A stretch of DNA of 64,000 nt from Halomonas sp. (GCF_029263665.1 NZ_JAJUFQ010000009.1:62001-126000); one strand, 5' to 3'. Positions 27,591 through 37,202 are shown, counted from the stretch's first letter. Notes: generated by a model not told the origin, from the letters alone. Numbers and translations: made by a program.

Positions 27591-29303
27591 TCAGTCGCTT
27601 GCTGCCAGCCCCGCCCTTTTCAGACATCCGGCAAGTCCAGCCGCCCTGTCACCAACGATCAGGTGCCAGGTACTGTCACCAATACGCATCGCAGCGTGGC
27701 AACCAAGATGCGTCAATGCCTGCTCGTCGATATTGCCATTGCCCGCAACAGTGACACGCAGACGGGTAACGGCACAGGCTTCAAGCTCGCGTACATTACC
27801 CTGGCCGCCCAAGGCTTCTTGCCAGGCCGACAGGTCATCGGCGCTGAGCTCGAGTGCCGGAACCGCTGGTTCGTCGACCTGGTTGTCGGATGCACAGACC
27901 TCTGGAGCGGCTTGCCCCATGGCTGCCATGGCAGTGCGAATTTCATCTGCCACACTATCCGCAATCGGCCCCAGGATGACCTGAAGACCTCCGCCTGCCA
28001 GATGCAGGATACCGCGGGCTCCCAGTGCCTTCAGGGAAGCCTCGTCAATCCGCTCAGGCTCAGCCAGAACCAAGCGCAAGCGAGTCGTGCAGGCGCCCAC
28101 GCTGGCCAGATTGTCAGCGCCACCCAGGGCGACGACAAAGGCCGGACCACGCTCGTCCATGGAGACTGTCGCAGCAGTACCGCCTCCGTCCACCAGCGGT
28201 TCACGCCCGGGGGTTGGCAGATTGAAGCGAACGATGGCCCAACGGAAGATAAAGTAGTAAACCGCCGCCATGGCCAGGCCCAACGGAATTGCCATCCAGC
28301 CGTTGGTCGACAGGCCATAGGACAAGGCGTAGTCGAACGCGCCTGCGGAAAAGGTGAAACCCAACTTGATATCGAGCCACTGGGAAATGGCCATGGCCAC
28401 CCCCGTCATCACCGCATGGAAGGCATACAGCAACGGTGCCAGAAACATGAAGGTGAACTCGATCGGCTCGGTCACTCCCGTCAGGAAAGCGGTCAAGGCC
28501 AGAGACATCAACAGACCACCGACCTGGGCACGACGCCCCTTCTCGGCCGTGTGATACATCGCCAGGGCTGCAGCCGGGAGGCCAAACATCATCACCGGGA
28601 AGAAGCCGGTCATGAAGCCCCCGGCCGTCGGATCGCCGGCAAAGAAGCGATGCAGATCACCTGTTGCACCATCGTAGCTGCCGAACACAAACCACACGAA
28701 ACTGTTGAGTACATGATGCAGCCCGGTAACGATCAACAGGCGATTGAGCGCACCGTAGACGAATTTGCCCAGGGCACCCGCATCGATCAACCAGTGGCCT
28801 AGGGTATCGATACCTTGCTGAATTGGTGGCCATCCCCAGCCAAGCGCAATCCCCAGCAAGACCCCCGCCAGACCAGTGGCAATGGGCACAAAACGACGGC
28901 CACCAAAGAACGCCAGATATTCCGGCATTCGAATGGCCTTGAAGCGATTGTAGAAAAGACCTGCGACAACCCCCATGAGGATACCGGCAAGGACACTCAT
29001 GTTGATGCTCTCATCGATACTCTTGAGTACCGCATCGAGCACCAGATAACCGATGACACCCGCGAGCCCGGCCGCGCCGTTGCTGTCATTGGCTAGCCCG
29101 ACGGCTACGCCAATGGCAAACACGAGCGGCAGGTTGGCGAAGATGGCATCACCTGCGCCGGCGATGAACGCAATATCCAGCAAGTCCGGCTGTCCCAGAC
29201 GCAGCAACAGGCCAGCCACCGGCAACACTGCAATAGGAAGCATCAGTGAACGCCCGAGCAGCTGTAACGCGGCCATCAGGCGAGATCCAAGTGTTTTTAT
29301 CAT
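27591..29303 (-). CDS. nagE: PTS N-acetylglucosamine transporter EIICB with duplicated EIIB
   Basis: This 570-aa inner-membrane PTS permease imports and phosphorylates N-acetylglucosamine. The EIIC domain (residues 1-370) has the GLHHVLNSFVWFVFG and TEPIEFTFMFLAP motifs of the glucose/NAG family. After it come two EIIB-like modules, one with Cys405 in SVGACTTRLRL and a second with Cys510 in LEACAVTRLRV, spaced 105 residues apart. E. coli NagE has one EIIB followed by EIIA; here EIIA is instead on the upstream NagF protein. The start overlaps the nagF stop by four bases, so the two are coupled. Confidence 0.92.
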   Translation of the reverse strand: MIKTLGSRLMAALQLLGRSLMLPIAVLPVAGLLLRLGQPDLLDIAFIAGAGDAIFANLPLVFAIGVAVGLANDSNGAAGLAGVIGYLVLDAVLKSIDESINMSVLAGILMGVVAGLFYNRFKAIRMPEYLAFFGGRRFVPIATGLAGVLLGIALGWGWPPIQQGIDTLGHWLIDAGALGKFVYGALNRLLIVTGLHHVLNSFVWFVFGSYDGATGDLHRFFAGDPTAGGFMTGFFPVMMFGLPAAALAMYHTAEKGRRAQVGGLLMSLALTAFLTGVTEPIEFTFMFLAPLLYAFHAVMTGVAMAISQWLDIKLGFTFSAGAFDYALSYGLSTNGWMAIPLGLAMAAVYYFIFRWAIVRFNLPTPGREPLVDGGGTAATVSMDERGPAFVVALGGADNLASVGACTTRLRLVLAEPERIDEASLKALGARGILHLAGGGLQVILGPIADSVADEIRTAMAAMGQAAPEVCASDNQVDEPAVPALELSADDLSAWQEALGGQGNVRELEACAVTRLRVTVAGNGNIDEQALTHLGCHAAMRIGDSTWHLIVGDRAAGLAGCLKRAGLAASD

Positions 29304-31849
29304 GATGGGATCCTCTCCGGGGTAACCTCAGAATTGAGCGCAGCGTCGACCAGCGGCGCCAGTTCGTGGCGTACCGCTGCGGCATCGGGCAGTGCCAGCA
29401 AACGCTCCAGCTCAGATGCAATGACCCGGCTATCCAGACGACGCACTCGTGCCTTGACCGCGGCAACACGCGACGGCTCCACTGACAGTTCATCGACGCC
29501 CATGGCCACCAGTAAGGGGCCCGCCAACGGATCACCCGCGGCAGCACCACATACCGCCACGGGACAGCGTCCTGCTGTGCCCTGCAGCGCGGCCTGGACC
29601 AAGCGCAGTATTCCCGGATGCAACACGTCGGCACGGGCGGCCAACAGAGGGTCTTCCCGATCCATGGCGAGGCCGTATTGAGTCAGGTCATTGGTGCCGA
29701 TGGAAAGGAAGTCTGCCGCTCTTGACAGGCTACCTGCGCATAAGGCTGCACTAGGTACCTCGATCATGGCGCCAAGCAGTGGCAACTCGGTCAACTGCAT
29801 CTCGGCGGCTGTGACTTCCATACGTTCGCGCACCCACTCCAACTCACTGGCATCCGCAATCATCGGCACCATGATGCGCAGATGGCGCAATGGCTTGACG
29901 CCCAGCAGTGCTCGCAATTGGGTATCCAGCAATTCAGGATTGCTCTGCCACAGGCGTGTACCACGGATTCCCATCGCAGGATTGGGGGCAGGAGGCAGAC
30001 TGACATAAGACAGTTGCTTGTCAGCACCAATATCCAGGGTACGAATGACCAGAGGCTTGGAACCCAGAGCATCAATGGTCGCCTGATATTCAGCCAGTTG
30101 CTGAGCCTCACTTGGTGCCTGGTCACGCCCGAGGAAAAGAAACTCGCTGCGCATCAGACCAACACCATCGGCACCATTGGCATGCGCCTGACGAGCTTCC
30201 TCACTGGAGCCGATATTGGCCGCCACTTCGACAACGCGCCCATCACAGGTCACCGCTTCATGATGCGCTTGCGCTCTCTCGGCTTCCGCCTGGGCCCGGC
30301 GACTGGCAAGTGTCTTACTCACCTGCTCCAGGCGCGCGTGGTCTGGCGTGGTCTCCAGCTTGCCACTATCGGCATCCAGTACCGCGACACTTTCACACAG
30401 GTGACTGATGGCGTCGCCCATGGCTACCAGACAGGGCAGCTCTCTGGCGCGCGCCAGAATGGCCAGGTGGGATGTCACACCGCCCGCTTCCAGACACAGT
30501 CCAGCCGGATTCTGCTCACACAGTTCGACAAAAGCGGATGGCGTCAGGTCCTGAGCCAGAACAATGGCGCCCGAAGGAATATTGCCTACCAAAGACTCGG
30601 CATCTTTGATATTCGTGCAGAACTCCATCATCACATGGCGTTGCAGATCCTGGAGATCGGCCACACGCCCCGCCAGAATTTCGTTACCGCTGGTACGCAG
30701 CTTTTCCGCTTCTTCATCGAGCGCCTCTCGCCAGGCCTGCCCAGGACTCAGGCCTTGCTCCAGGCGGCTTACTGAGGCGGCAATCAGCCCCGGATCATCC
30801 AACAATGCCAGATGGGCATCGAAGACTTCTGCTTCGGCTGTCTTGCCAGCCTCTTCGGCTGCATGACGAGCCGTTTCCAGCTGTCCGCCGACCTTTTCCA
30901 GCGCGGCCATCAGTCGCGGTTTCTCGACATCGACACCCTGTCCCTTTTCGGGGACTTGCGGCAAGCACATGCTGAGTCTGGTCAACGGACCGCTGGCCAG
31001 GCCTGGGCTCGCTACCAGACCAGCCAACTCTCCATCCCTCAGCTCTGCCGCTACGGGAGTCGACGACTTCGCCACAGGGGCATGGCCTTCCGGTGTGGTC
31101 AACAGTGAGGTTGCCTGGATCAATGCCTGTTCGGCACCCTCACCTTCCACAACGAGAGTCACCTCGCTACCACATACCAGCCCCAGATTCATCAACCCAC
31201 TGACACTGCTGGCACTGGAGGAACGGCCCTCTCCGTAGACCACGAGCGTAACGCCATGCTCCTTGGCAATGCCGCGTAGCCGCGCTGCCGGGCGTGCATG
31301 CAAGCCGGTTTCCAGCGCCAGCGTCAAGCGGCCCTCCTTGCGCGTCCCGGATACAGGGGCACTACTGCTGGCTTCCACTTGCGCATCGCTCAAAGTCAGC
31401 AGCGGCTCCCCCTGTGCAATCACCACACCCGGTTCTGCTTGCCCTTCCAGACACCAGCCAGCGCTATCCAGCACGACCATCGGTGTGATCAAGGAGGTGG
31501 CTTCACGGGCCAGCTTGTCGGGATCGAAGCGACACAGTGGTTGTCCAGACTCGACCTGCTGCCCCAACTTGACCAGAGCTTCTATGCCCTGCCCCTCCAG
31601 GGCCACGGTATCCAGGCCAAGATGGACCAGGACTTCTATGCCACTTGCATGACGCAAGGTAAATGCGTGCTGAGTCCTGGCACATTGAATGACTTCGCCA
31701 TGACAGGGGGCGCACAAGCAATCACTTAGCGGGTCCAGGGCAATACCATCACCCAGGGCTCCCTCGGAAAAGACGGGATCCGGCACGCCCGCCAAGGGGA
31801 CGACAACCCCCTTGAGCGGTGCAACCAGTGTGATTGTGGAGGATGACAT
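29300..31849 (-). CDS. nagF: Multidomain PTS phosphotransferase EIIA(Glc)-HPr-EI
   Basis: This 849-aa fusion carries the entire soluble phosphate relay for the Nag PTS. Residues 1-150 are EIIA of the glucose type, with His61 and the phosphorylated His76 in EVLVHLGLD. Residues 172-255 are HPr with His184 in GLHARPAARL. Residues 275-849 are enzyme I, with His461 in GGVTSHLAILA and the PEP-binding C-terminal barrel (MRSEFLFLGR, SIGTNDLTQY, VCGAAAGDP). It passes phosphate from PEP to the EIIB domains of NagE. The same domain order is seen in NagF-type proteins of Pseudomonas and Xanthomonas. It lies 54 bp after the SIS deaminase gene, with a small palindrome (ACCTGGTAACAGGT) in the gap. Confidence 0.93.
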   Translation of the reverse strand: MSSSTITLVAPLKGVVVPLAGVPDPVFSEGALGDGIALDPLSDCLCAPCHGEVIQCARTQHAFTLRHASGIEVLVHLGLDTVALEGQGIEALVKLGQQVESGQPLCRFDPDKLAREATSLITPMVVLDSAGWCLEGQAEPGVVIAQGEPLLTLSDAQVEASSSAPVSGTRKEGRLTLALETGLHARPAARLRGIAKEHGVTLVVYGEGRSSSASSVSGLMNLGLVCGSEVTLVVEGEGAEQALIQATSLLTTPEGHAPVAKSSTPVAAELRDGELAGLVASPGLASGPLTRLSMCLPQVPEKGQGVDVEKPRLMAALEKVGGQLETARHAAEEAGKTAEAEVFDAHLALLDDPGLIAASVSRLEQGLSPGQAWREALDEEAEKLRTSGNEILAGRVADLQDLQRHVMMEFCTNIKDAESLVGNIPSGAIVLAQDLTPSAFVELCEQNPAGLCLEAGGVTSHLAILARARELPCLVAMGDAISHLCESVAVLDADSGKLETTPDHARLEQVSKTLASRRAQAEAERAQAHHEAVTCDGRVVEVAANIGSSEEARQAHANGADGVGLMRSEFLFLGRDQAPSEAQQLAEYQATIDALGSKPLVIRTLDIGADKQLSYVSLPPAPNPAMGIRGTRLWQSNPELLDTQLRALLGVKPLRHLRIMVPMIADASELEWVRERMEVTAAEMQLTELPLLGAMIEVPSAALCAGSLSRAADFLSIGTNDLTQYGLAMDREDPLLAARADVLHPGILRLVQAALQGTAGRCPVAVCGAAAGDPLAGPLLVAMGVDELSVEPSRVAAVKARVRRLDSRVIASELERLLALPDAAAVRHELAPLVDAALNSEVTPERIPS

Positions 31850-31903
31850 GATCGGCTCCGTTACCTGGTAACAGGTAGGCTGGTTGGATTTATCGTTATT
31901 CGC

Positions 31904-32923
31904 TCAGAGCGTGCAGGTGACTTTCCTCAAATGACGCGGCTGGTCTGGGTCAATGCCCCGAACCTGTGCCAGGTGCGCCACCATGGGATAGAAGCTCTGG
32001 ATGACCGACAACGGCTGCAGCGCTTCATGACCGGCATCGGCTAACGTGAGGTGACGTTGGGCAACGCGCTCATCCGCTGCCAGCAACACCCTGGCCCCCA
32101 CGCTGCCCAACCATTCAGCCAGCTCCAGCAACCCTGCTTGTTCTGGTCCTGGCGGTGCGAACACCAGCACGGGATATCCGGGCTCGATCAATGCCATGGG
32201 GCCATGACGCACTTCCGCCCCACTGAACGGCTCGGCCTGGATGGCACAAGTTTCCTTGAACTTGAGGGCGGCCTCCTGGGCAATGGCCAGACCGGGTCCG
32301 CGTCCGATCACCATCAGACGTTCGCTGTTGCCCAGCACATCCAGCGCTGAACTCCAGTCCTGTACAGTCGCCTCGCCAAGGCGATCGGGCAGTTCCTCCA
32401 GCGCCCCCAGCAGCGTCTGGTCATCATTCCAGTAGGCCATCAGTTGCGCTGCCGCGGACAGAGTGGCCAGATAACTCTTGGTAGCTGCCACGCTGCGCTC
32501 TTCTCCGGCAAATAGCGGTATTTCAACATCACTGATCTTGCCCAAAGGAGATTCCGGCGTATTGACCAGAGCCAAGGTCAAGGCTCCTCCCTCTTTCAGA
32601 GCCTTCTGGCTAGCCACCAGGTCGGGGCTCTGGCCGGACTGGGAAATCGCTATGGCAAGTTGCCCTTCCAATTTCCAGGGGGCGTTGCTGAGCGTGGACA
32701 GGGACGGCGGTAATGAAGCAACCGGGATTCCCCGGCTCTGCATGCACAAGTAGGCCAGGTAGCTGGCGGCATGATCAGAGCTGCCTCGAGCCACGGTCAT
32801 TGCGGCTCGGGGCGCTTCGGAGCGCAGACGCTCACCCAGCTCACTCAGTACTGACTGGTTACGTGCCAGTTGGCCACGCACGCGCTCTGGCGCATTCAGC
32901 GCTTCTTCAAGCATGAGAGACAT
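31904..32923 (-). CDS. nagB-II: SIS-domain glucosamine-6-phosphate deaminase (NagB-II)
   Basis: This 339-aa protein has two SIS (sugar isomerase) domains like the isomerase half of GlmS but no glutaminase domain. Motifs are VARGSSDHAASYLAYL, AISQSGQSPDLVASQKA, VAATKSYLATL and EPFSGAEVRHGPMALI. In nag clusters of Shewanella and related bacteria this protein replaces NagB as glucosamine-6-phosphate deaminase, giving fructose-6-phosphate and ammonia. The ATG at 32923 is chosen because GGAGAA is close upstream. It overlaps the end of nagA by 17 bases. No classic NagB is present in the cluster. Confidence 0.88.
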   Translation of the reverse strand: MSLMLEEALNAPERVRGQLARNQSVLSELGERLRSEAPRAAMTVARGSSDHAASYLAYLCMQSRGIPVASLPPSLSTLSNAPWKLEGQLAIAISQSGQSPDLVASQKALKEGGALTLALVNTPESPLGKISDVEIPLFAGEERSVAATKSYLATLSAAAQLMAYWNDDQTLLGALEELPDRLGEATVQDWSSALDVLGNSERLMVIGRGPGLAIAQEAALKFKETCAIQAEPFSGAEVRHGPMALIEPGYPVLVFAPPGPEQAGLLELAEWLGSVGARVLLAADERVAQRHLTLADAGHEALQPLSVIQSFYPMVAHLAQVRGIDPDQPRHLRKVTCTL

Positions 32924-34043
32924 AGGATTCTCCAGATACGAGACTACCGCCCACATGGACGGACAATAGATTGAGCTCAGCGTCGAACTCCACGACGTCG
33001 GCTTGTGCCCCCACACTCAGGCGACCGATATCGTGCCGCGCGAGGAAATCCGCGGGGTAGAGGGAGAGACGATGTGAGGCTTCTTCAAGCGTCAGACCCA
33101 GGCTGACGAAATTACGCAGTGCCTGGTCCATGGTCAGTGTGCTGCCTGCCAAGGTGCCATCTGCCAGCCGGACACCGCCAAGGCATTTGGTGACCGTCTG
33201 TGCACCCAGCTTGTAATCACCATCCGGCATGCCTGCTGCCGCCGTTGAATCCGTCACGGCATAGAGGCGAGGTATGCAGCGCAGGGCCGTACGAATGGCA
33301 CCGGGGTGCACATGCAGCAGGTCAGGAATGAGTTCGGCATATTCGGCATGGGCCAAGGCCGCACCCACCATGCCCGGCTTACGGTGATGCAGCCCGGTCA
33401 TGGCATTGAATAGATGCGCGAAGCCACAGGCGCCATGCGCCATGGCATCGACACCTTCCTCATAGCTACCGAGGGTATGACCGAGTTGAACACGCACCCC
33501 CTTCTCACTGAGGTAGCGAATCACATCGTGATGACCGGACAGCTCCGGTGCCAGGGTCACCAGTAGTATCGGTGCCAGTGCCAACAGCTCATCAAGCTCG
33601 GCAATGGTCGCCACCTGGGCCTCGGCGGGTTGTGCCCCAAGCTTGCCCGGGTTGATGTAGGGGCCTTCCAGATGTACACCGACCACTCTCGCAGCCTGTG
33701 GTTCGGGTGCTTCCATATAGTGGGCAATATCCCCGAGCACCTGGCGAATCTCTGACTGGGAAGCGGTCATGGTCGTCGCCAGCAGGCTGGTAGTGCCAAA
33801 GCGCACATGGGTGGCCGCCAAGGTGGCGACGGCATCGCCCCCTTCCATGGTGTCGGCTCCCCCGCCACCGTGGACATGCAAGTCGACGAAGCCAGGCAGG
33901 AGTCTTGGCAGGTCATTGTCGTCAGGATCCACCGGATGGCCTTCAATGGCAGCGATACGGCCATCCACCATCTTCAGTTCACCTAGTAGCCAACCCTCCG
34001 ATGTCAGGATGTTGCCATGTAGCGTGGAGGAAGATTGGGACAT
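32907..34043 (-). CDS. nagA: N-acetylglucosamine-6-phosphate deacetylase
   Basis: This 378-aa amidohydrolase removes acetate from GlcNAc-6-phosphate, the step between NagE and the deaminase. Metal and substrate motifs are FVDLHVHGGGG, GVHLEGPYINPGKLGAQ (with the conserved Glu), LGHTLGSYEEG, AHLFNAMTGLHHR and the catalytic Asp in AVTDSTAAAG. The length is as in E. coli NagA (382 aa). It starts ten bases after the nagR stop, so it belongs to the same operon. Confidence 0.94.
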   Translation of the reverse strand: MSQSSSTLHGNILTSEGWLLGELKMVDGRIAAIEGHPVDPDDNDLPRLLPGFVDLHVHGGGGADTMEGGDAVATLAATHVRFGTTSLLATTMTASQSEIRQVLGDIAHYMEAPEPQAARVVGVHLEGPYINPGKLGAQPAEAQVATIAELDELLALAPILLVTLAPELSGHHDVIRYLSEKGVRVQLGHTLGSYEEGVDAMAHGACGFAHLFNAMTGLHHRKPGMVGAALAHAEYAELIPDLLHVHPGAIRTALRCIPRLYAVTDSTAAAGMPDGDYKLGAQTVTKCLGGVRLADGTLAGSTLTMDQALRNFVSLGLTLEEASHRLSLYPADFLARHDIGRLSVGAQADVVEFDAELNLLSVHVGGSLVSGESYVSHA

Positions 34044-34052
34044 GGAATTCTC

Positions 34053-34787
34053 CTAGCGCGCCAGTTCGACGCTGAAGTCGTAGTAATCGGTACGGCAGTA
34101 GGTCACCGTCAGTTCGGCCGGAGTGCCATCGGCCAGATATCCCAGACGCGTGACCTTGAGCAGCGCCTGGCCGATAGGTACCTCAGCCAACCGGGCCAGT
34201 TCCTCTCCTGCGTTCACTGCCGTTATCTGCTGCTGAGCGCGAACGATGGGCTGGCCGGCTTCTTCCAGGCAGCGGTACAACGAGGTCTCCACCACACGAG
34301 GGTCCGGCATGACGGTAATCGGCATGCAGGTTTCCTCGACCGCCATCACCACGTCATCCGCCAGGCGCAAGCGCTTGAGTCTGGCCACCTGAGCATTGGC
34401 AGGCAGGCCCAGACGCAGATTTTCCTCACTGCCCGGCTGGCACAGTTCCCGGACCAGCCACTCTGAACGTGGGGTAAACCCTCTTTGGGTCAGCATCTCG
34501 CTGAAACTGACCAAGCGGGCGAGCGACTGATTCATGCTGGGACGAATGAAGGTGCCGGACCCTCGATCACGGCGGATCAGGCCACTTTCCTCCAGCTGGT
34601 CCAGAGCGTTGCGTGCCGTGATTCGGGATACCGCCAGTGCCTCGGCCAGATTGCGTTCCGAAGGCAGGGCTTCTCCTGCCCGCCACTCCCCTGAGCGAAT
34701 AGCGATTTCAAGCTGGCTGGCCAATTGGCGATATAGCGGTGTCGCCAGGGAAGCGTCGAGTTTCAGGCGTTCAAATCGTGAATCCAT
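34053..34787 (-). CDS. nagR: GntR/HutC-family regulator of the nag operon
   Basis: This 244-aa regulator has an N-terminal GntR winged helix (residues 10-75; YRQLASQLEIAIRSGEW, LPSERNLAEALAVSRITARNALDQL) and a C-terminal UTRA effector domain. The domain layout and gene position match DasR/NagR repressors that bind glucosamine-6-phosphate or GlcNAc-6-phosphate. The ATG at 34787 is chosen over an in-frame ATG at 34844 that adds 19 residues lacking family similarity. It is the first gene of nagR-nagA-nagB-II-nagF-nagE. A tandem operator-like repeat lies about 110 bp upstream at 34897-34918. Confidence 0.88.
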   Translation of the reverse strand: MDSRFERLKLDASLATPLYRQLASQLEIAIRSGEWRAGEALPSERNLAEALAVSRITARNALDQLEESGLIRRDRGSGTFIRPSMNQSLARLVSFSEMLTQRGFTPRSEWLVRELCQPGSEENLRLGLPANAQVARLKRLRLADDVVMAVEETCMPITVMPDPRVVETSLYRCLEEAGQPIVRAQQQITAVNAGEELARLAEVPIGQALLKVTRLGYLADGTPAELTVTYCRTDYYDFSVELAR

Positions 34788-34896
34788 GCGGGCATCTCGA
34801 TAGTCGTCAGGCGATGGCTGTATGAGCGTCAACTGCAAGGGCAACAGCTGTCAGGACATGATCCATTGATGGGTGAATGATCATGACCGGATCTGC

Positions 34897-34918
34897 ATAG
34901 GACCAATATAGAACCAAT
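34897..34918 (-). promoter_or_regulatory. Candidate NagR operator: two tandem 11-bp repeats
   Basis: On the minus strand, ATTGGTTCTAT is followed directly by ATTGGTCCTAT, with one mismatch and no spacer, so one repeat per helical turn. The ATTGGT half-site recalls operators of HutC/DasR/NagR-type regulators (Bacillus NagR sites begin ATTGGT). A TATATT inside the repeat could act as a -10, which would suit repression. No second copy was found in the operon. Confidence 0.5.
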
Positions 34919-35080
34919 GTGACATCCAGGACATACCACTTAAATACCAATTTAGTCGCATGGCCATCCAAACTTTGCCCTAGCGCACATTCATGTGCCT
35001 CAAGAGTGCTGCCCATGCGCCTAAGGGGGGTTACAGACGCGCGCAAACCGTTGATTTGGCGTAGTCGACCGGTTCAGGGT

Positions 35081-35109
35081 TTGGCCCCGGCTCGAACAAT
35101 CCGTATAGT
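35081..35109 (+). promoter_or_regulatory. Sigma70-like promoter for rnb
   Basis: TTGGCC (35081-35086) and TATAGT (35104-35109) are separated by 17 bp. The predicted start lies about 27 bp before the rnb ATG. Confidence 0.6.
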
Positions 35110-35142
35110 GGCCTCCTTACTTCTCGCCACTCGATCGTGACC

Positions 35143-37089
35143 ATGCTGCAGAACAACGCCTTGCTGGCTCAGCTCAAGCAACAGATCCGCGAAAACACTC
35201 CACGTGTCAGCGGTGTCATCAAAGCAACGGAAAAGGGCTTCGGTTTTCTGGAAACCGATGATGGAGAGTCCTACTTCGTACCGCCCCCTGCCATGAAGCA
35301 GGTTCTGCACGGTGATCGTGTCGAAGCCGTCCTGCATGAAGATGGTGAGCGCAAGTCGGTAGAACCCGACACGTTGATCGAAACCAATATGGAGCGCTTC
35401 ATCGCCCGGGTGCAGAAGCGTGATGGGCGCCTGGCCGTGGTGCCGGACCATCCGTCGATCAAGAATGTGCTCAAGGCACGCATCAAGCGTGGTATCGACG
35501 AAAACGACATCGGAAATGGTGATTGGGTCGTGGCACGTCTGGTGCGCCACCCGCTCAAGCCTGACGACCGTGCCTTCTTCACTCAGATCGATGAGCTGGT
35601 AGCCAAGGTCGATAACCCGGCAGTGCCGTGGCGCGTGACATTGGCCCGACATGCGCTGGAGCAGGAATGCCCGGATGCTGGCAGTGACTGGACGCTGCGT
35701 GATGAAGGTCTGACCCGAGAAGACCTGACAGCCGTGCCCTTTTTCACTATTGACGGCGAAAAAACCCGCGACATGGACGATGCCCTGAGCATCGAGCCCC
35801 GCGAACAGGGTGGCTGGACGCTGTCCGTGGCCATCGCTGATCCTACTGCCTACGTGGAAGAAGGCCACGCCGCCGATCTGGAAGCCCGTACCCGCGCCTT
35901 TACGGTCTACCTGCCGGGCCAGAACGTGACCATGCTGCCGGAGCAACTGGCCGATGACCTGTGCTCACTGCATCAGGACCAAGAGCGCCCGGTCCTTGCC
36001 TGCAGCCTGGAGATCAACGCCGATGGCAGCCTGGGTGGCTATCGCTTCTTTGCCGCCACCATGCGCTCGCATGCACGCTTGATCTACGATCAAGTCTCCA
36101 ACTGGTTGGAAGATGAAGGCCAGAGTGAATACACCCCTGCAGACAACATTGCCGCGCAGCTCAAGCTGCTGCGCGACATGACAGAGGCGCGGAGCGCCTG
36201 GCGTGAACAGCATGCCCTGGTGTTCAAGGACCGCCCCGATTATGTCTTCGACCTGGATGAGGCCGGTAATGTGCTGGCCATCCGCACGGAAGAACGGCGC
36301 ATTGCCAATCGCATGATCGAAGAGTCGATGATCGCTGCCAATGCTTGCTGTGCAGACCTGCTGGCTACCCACGTGGGGCACGGCATCTTCAATGTTCACC
36401 ATGCTTTTGATAACGACAAGGCAGAAGCGGCGCAAAACTTCCTGGCAAGCCAGGAAATCGCTGTCGAGTGCGACGCGCTGACCGACCTGGCGCGTTACAA
36501 GGAACTCAAGCGTGCGTTGGAAAGCCGTGATGATGCCTGGCTCGACGCCCGTCTGCGCAAGTTCCAAGGCTTTACCAGCATGTCTGCTCAGCCAGGCCCT
36601 CACTTCGGTCTGGGTCTACCGGCTTACGCTACCTGGACGTCCCCGATCCGTAAATACGGCGACATGGTCAACCATCGCCTGATCAAGCGAGTCCTCAAAG
36701 GCGAACAGGCGCCCGCCGAAGCCAGTCAGCAGCTCACCGAGCAGTTGACCGAGCGTCGCCGCCTGAACCGCATGGCCGAACGCGATGTCAAGGACTGGCT
36801 GTACGTACGCTTCCTGGCTCCGTCTGCAGTTTCCGGCGAGGCCTTCGATGCCGAGATCATCGCCATCAATCGTGGTGGCATGCGTGTGCGCCTGACAGCC
36901 AATGGCGCCACGGCCTTCGTCCCAGCGCCGCTGATGCACGCCGATCGCGACAAGGTAGTAGTGGATGACAAGGAAGGCCGCATCCAGATCGAGGGGGAAG
37001 AACGCTTCAAGCTGGGCGACCAGATTCAGGTCGTCTTGACCGAAGCCCGCGAGGAGACCCGCTCCTTGGTGGCCCGCCCTGCTGCCTGA
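35143..37089 (+). CDS. rnb: Exoribonuclease II
   Basis: This is a 648-aa processive 3'-to-5' exoribonuclease of the RNB family, about the length of E. coli RNase II (644 aa). Two N-terminal cold-shock domains (GFGFLETDDGESYFV) precede the RNB domain. The RNB domain carries the acidic active site in FTIDGEKTRDMDDALSI (four Asp pattern, about residues 202-218). A C-terminal S1 domain follows near 560-645 (AEIIAINRGGMRVRL). The ATG at 35143 gives an N-terminus like that of E. coli (LLAQLKQQI); a GTG six bases upstream is less likely. A perfect terminator follows, so the gene is monocistronic. Confidence 0.94.
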   Translation: MLQNNALLAQLKQQIRENTPRVSGVIKATEKGFGFLETDDGESYFVPPPAMKQVLHGDRVEAVLHEDGERKSVEPDTLIETNMERFIARVQKRDGRLAVVPDHPSIKNVLKARIKRGIDENDIGNGDWVVARLVRHPLKPDDRAFFTQIDELVAKVDNPAVPWRVTLARHALEQECPDAGSDWTLRDEGLTREDLTAVPFFTIDGEKTRDMDDALSIEPREQGGWTLSVAIADPTAYVEEGHAADLEARTRAFTVYLPGQNVTMLPEQLADDLCSLHQDQERPVLACSLEINADGSLGGYRFFAATMRSHARLIYDQVSNWLEDEGQSEYTPADNIAAQLKLLRDMTEARSAWREQHALVFKDRPDYVFDLDEAGNVLAIRTEERRIANRMIEESMIAANACCADLLATHVGHGIFNVHHAFDNDKAEAAQNFLASQEIAVECDALTDLARYKELKRALESRDDAWLDARLRKFQGFTSMSAQPGPHFGLGLPAYATWTSPIRKYGDMVNHRLIKRVLKGEQAPAEASQQLTEQLTERRRLNRMAERDVKDWLYVRFLAPSAVSGEAFDAEIIAINRGGMRVRLTANGATAFVPAPLMHADRDKVVVDDKEGRIQIEGEERFKLGDQIQVVLTEAREETRSLVARPAA

Positions 37090-37116
37090 TCCTCTCTTCT
37101 ATGCTATACACACCTA

Positions 37117-37141
37117 CGGCGCCCCATGGGGCGCCGTTTTT
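37117..37141 (+). terminator. Rho-independent terminator after rnb
   Basis: The 20-base perfect palindrome from 37117 to 37136 (arms CGGCGCCCCA/TGGGGCGCCG) is followed by five T, 27 bp after the rnb stop. Confidence 0.92.
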
Positions 37142-37202
37142 ACGACGACCTTCTGCATGTCGATCGTACTCATCCATAGCATAGAGATAATAAGGAGTCT
37201 GG

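Larger units (their letters stand above)
34788..35142. other. Divergent regulatory region between nagR and rnb
   Basis: This 355-bp stretch is non-coding. It holds the tandem 11-bp repeat at 34897-34918 on the nag side and a sigma70-like promoter for rnb at 35081-35109. No RNA gene or other repeat was seen. Confidence 0.6.

Noticed and set aside
27522..28802. A 426-codon open frame opposite nagE
   Set aside because: Antisense to EIICB with two EIIB modules; no family similarity in the open frame.
31850..31903. ACCTGGTAACAGGT palindrome as a NagR operator
   Set aside because: It does not match the ATTGGT repeat upstream of nagR, and it lies inside the operon.
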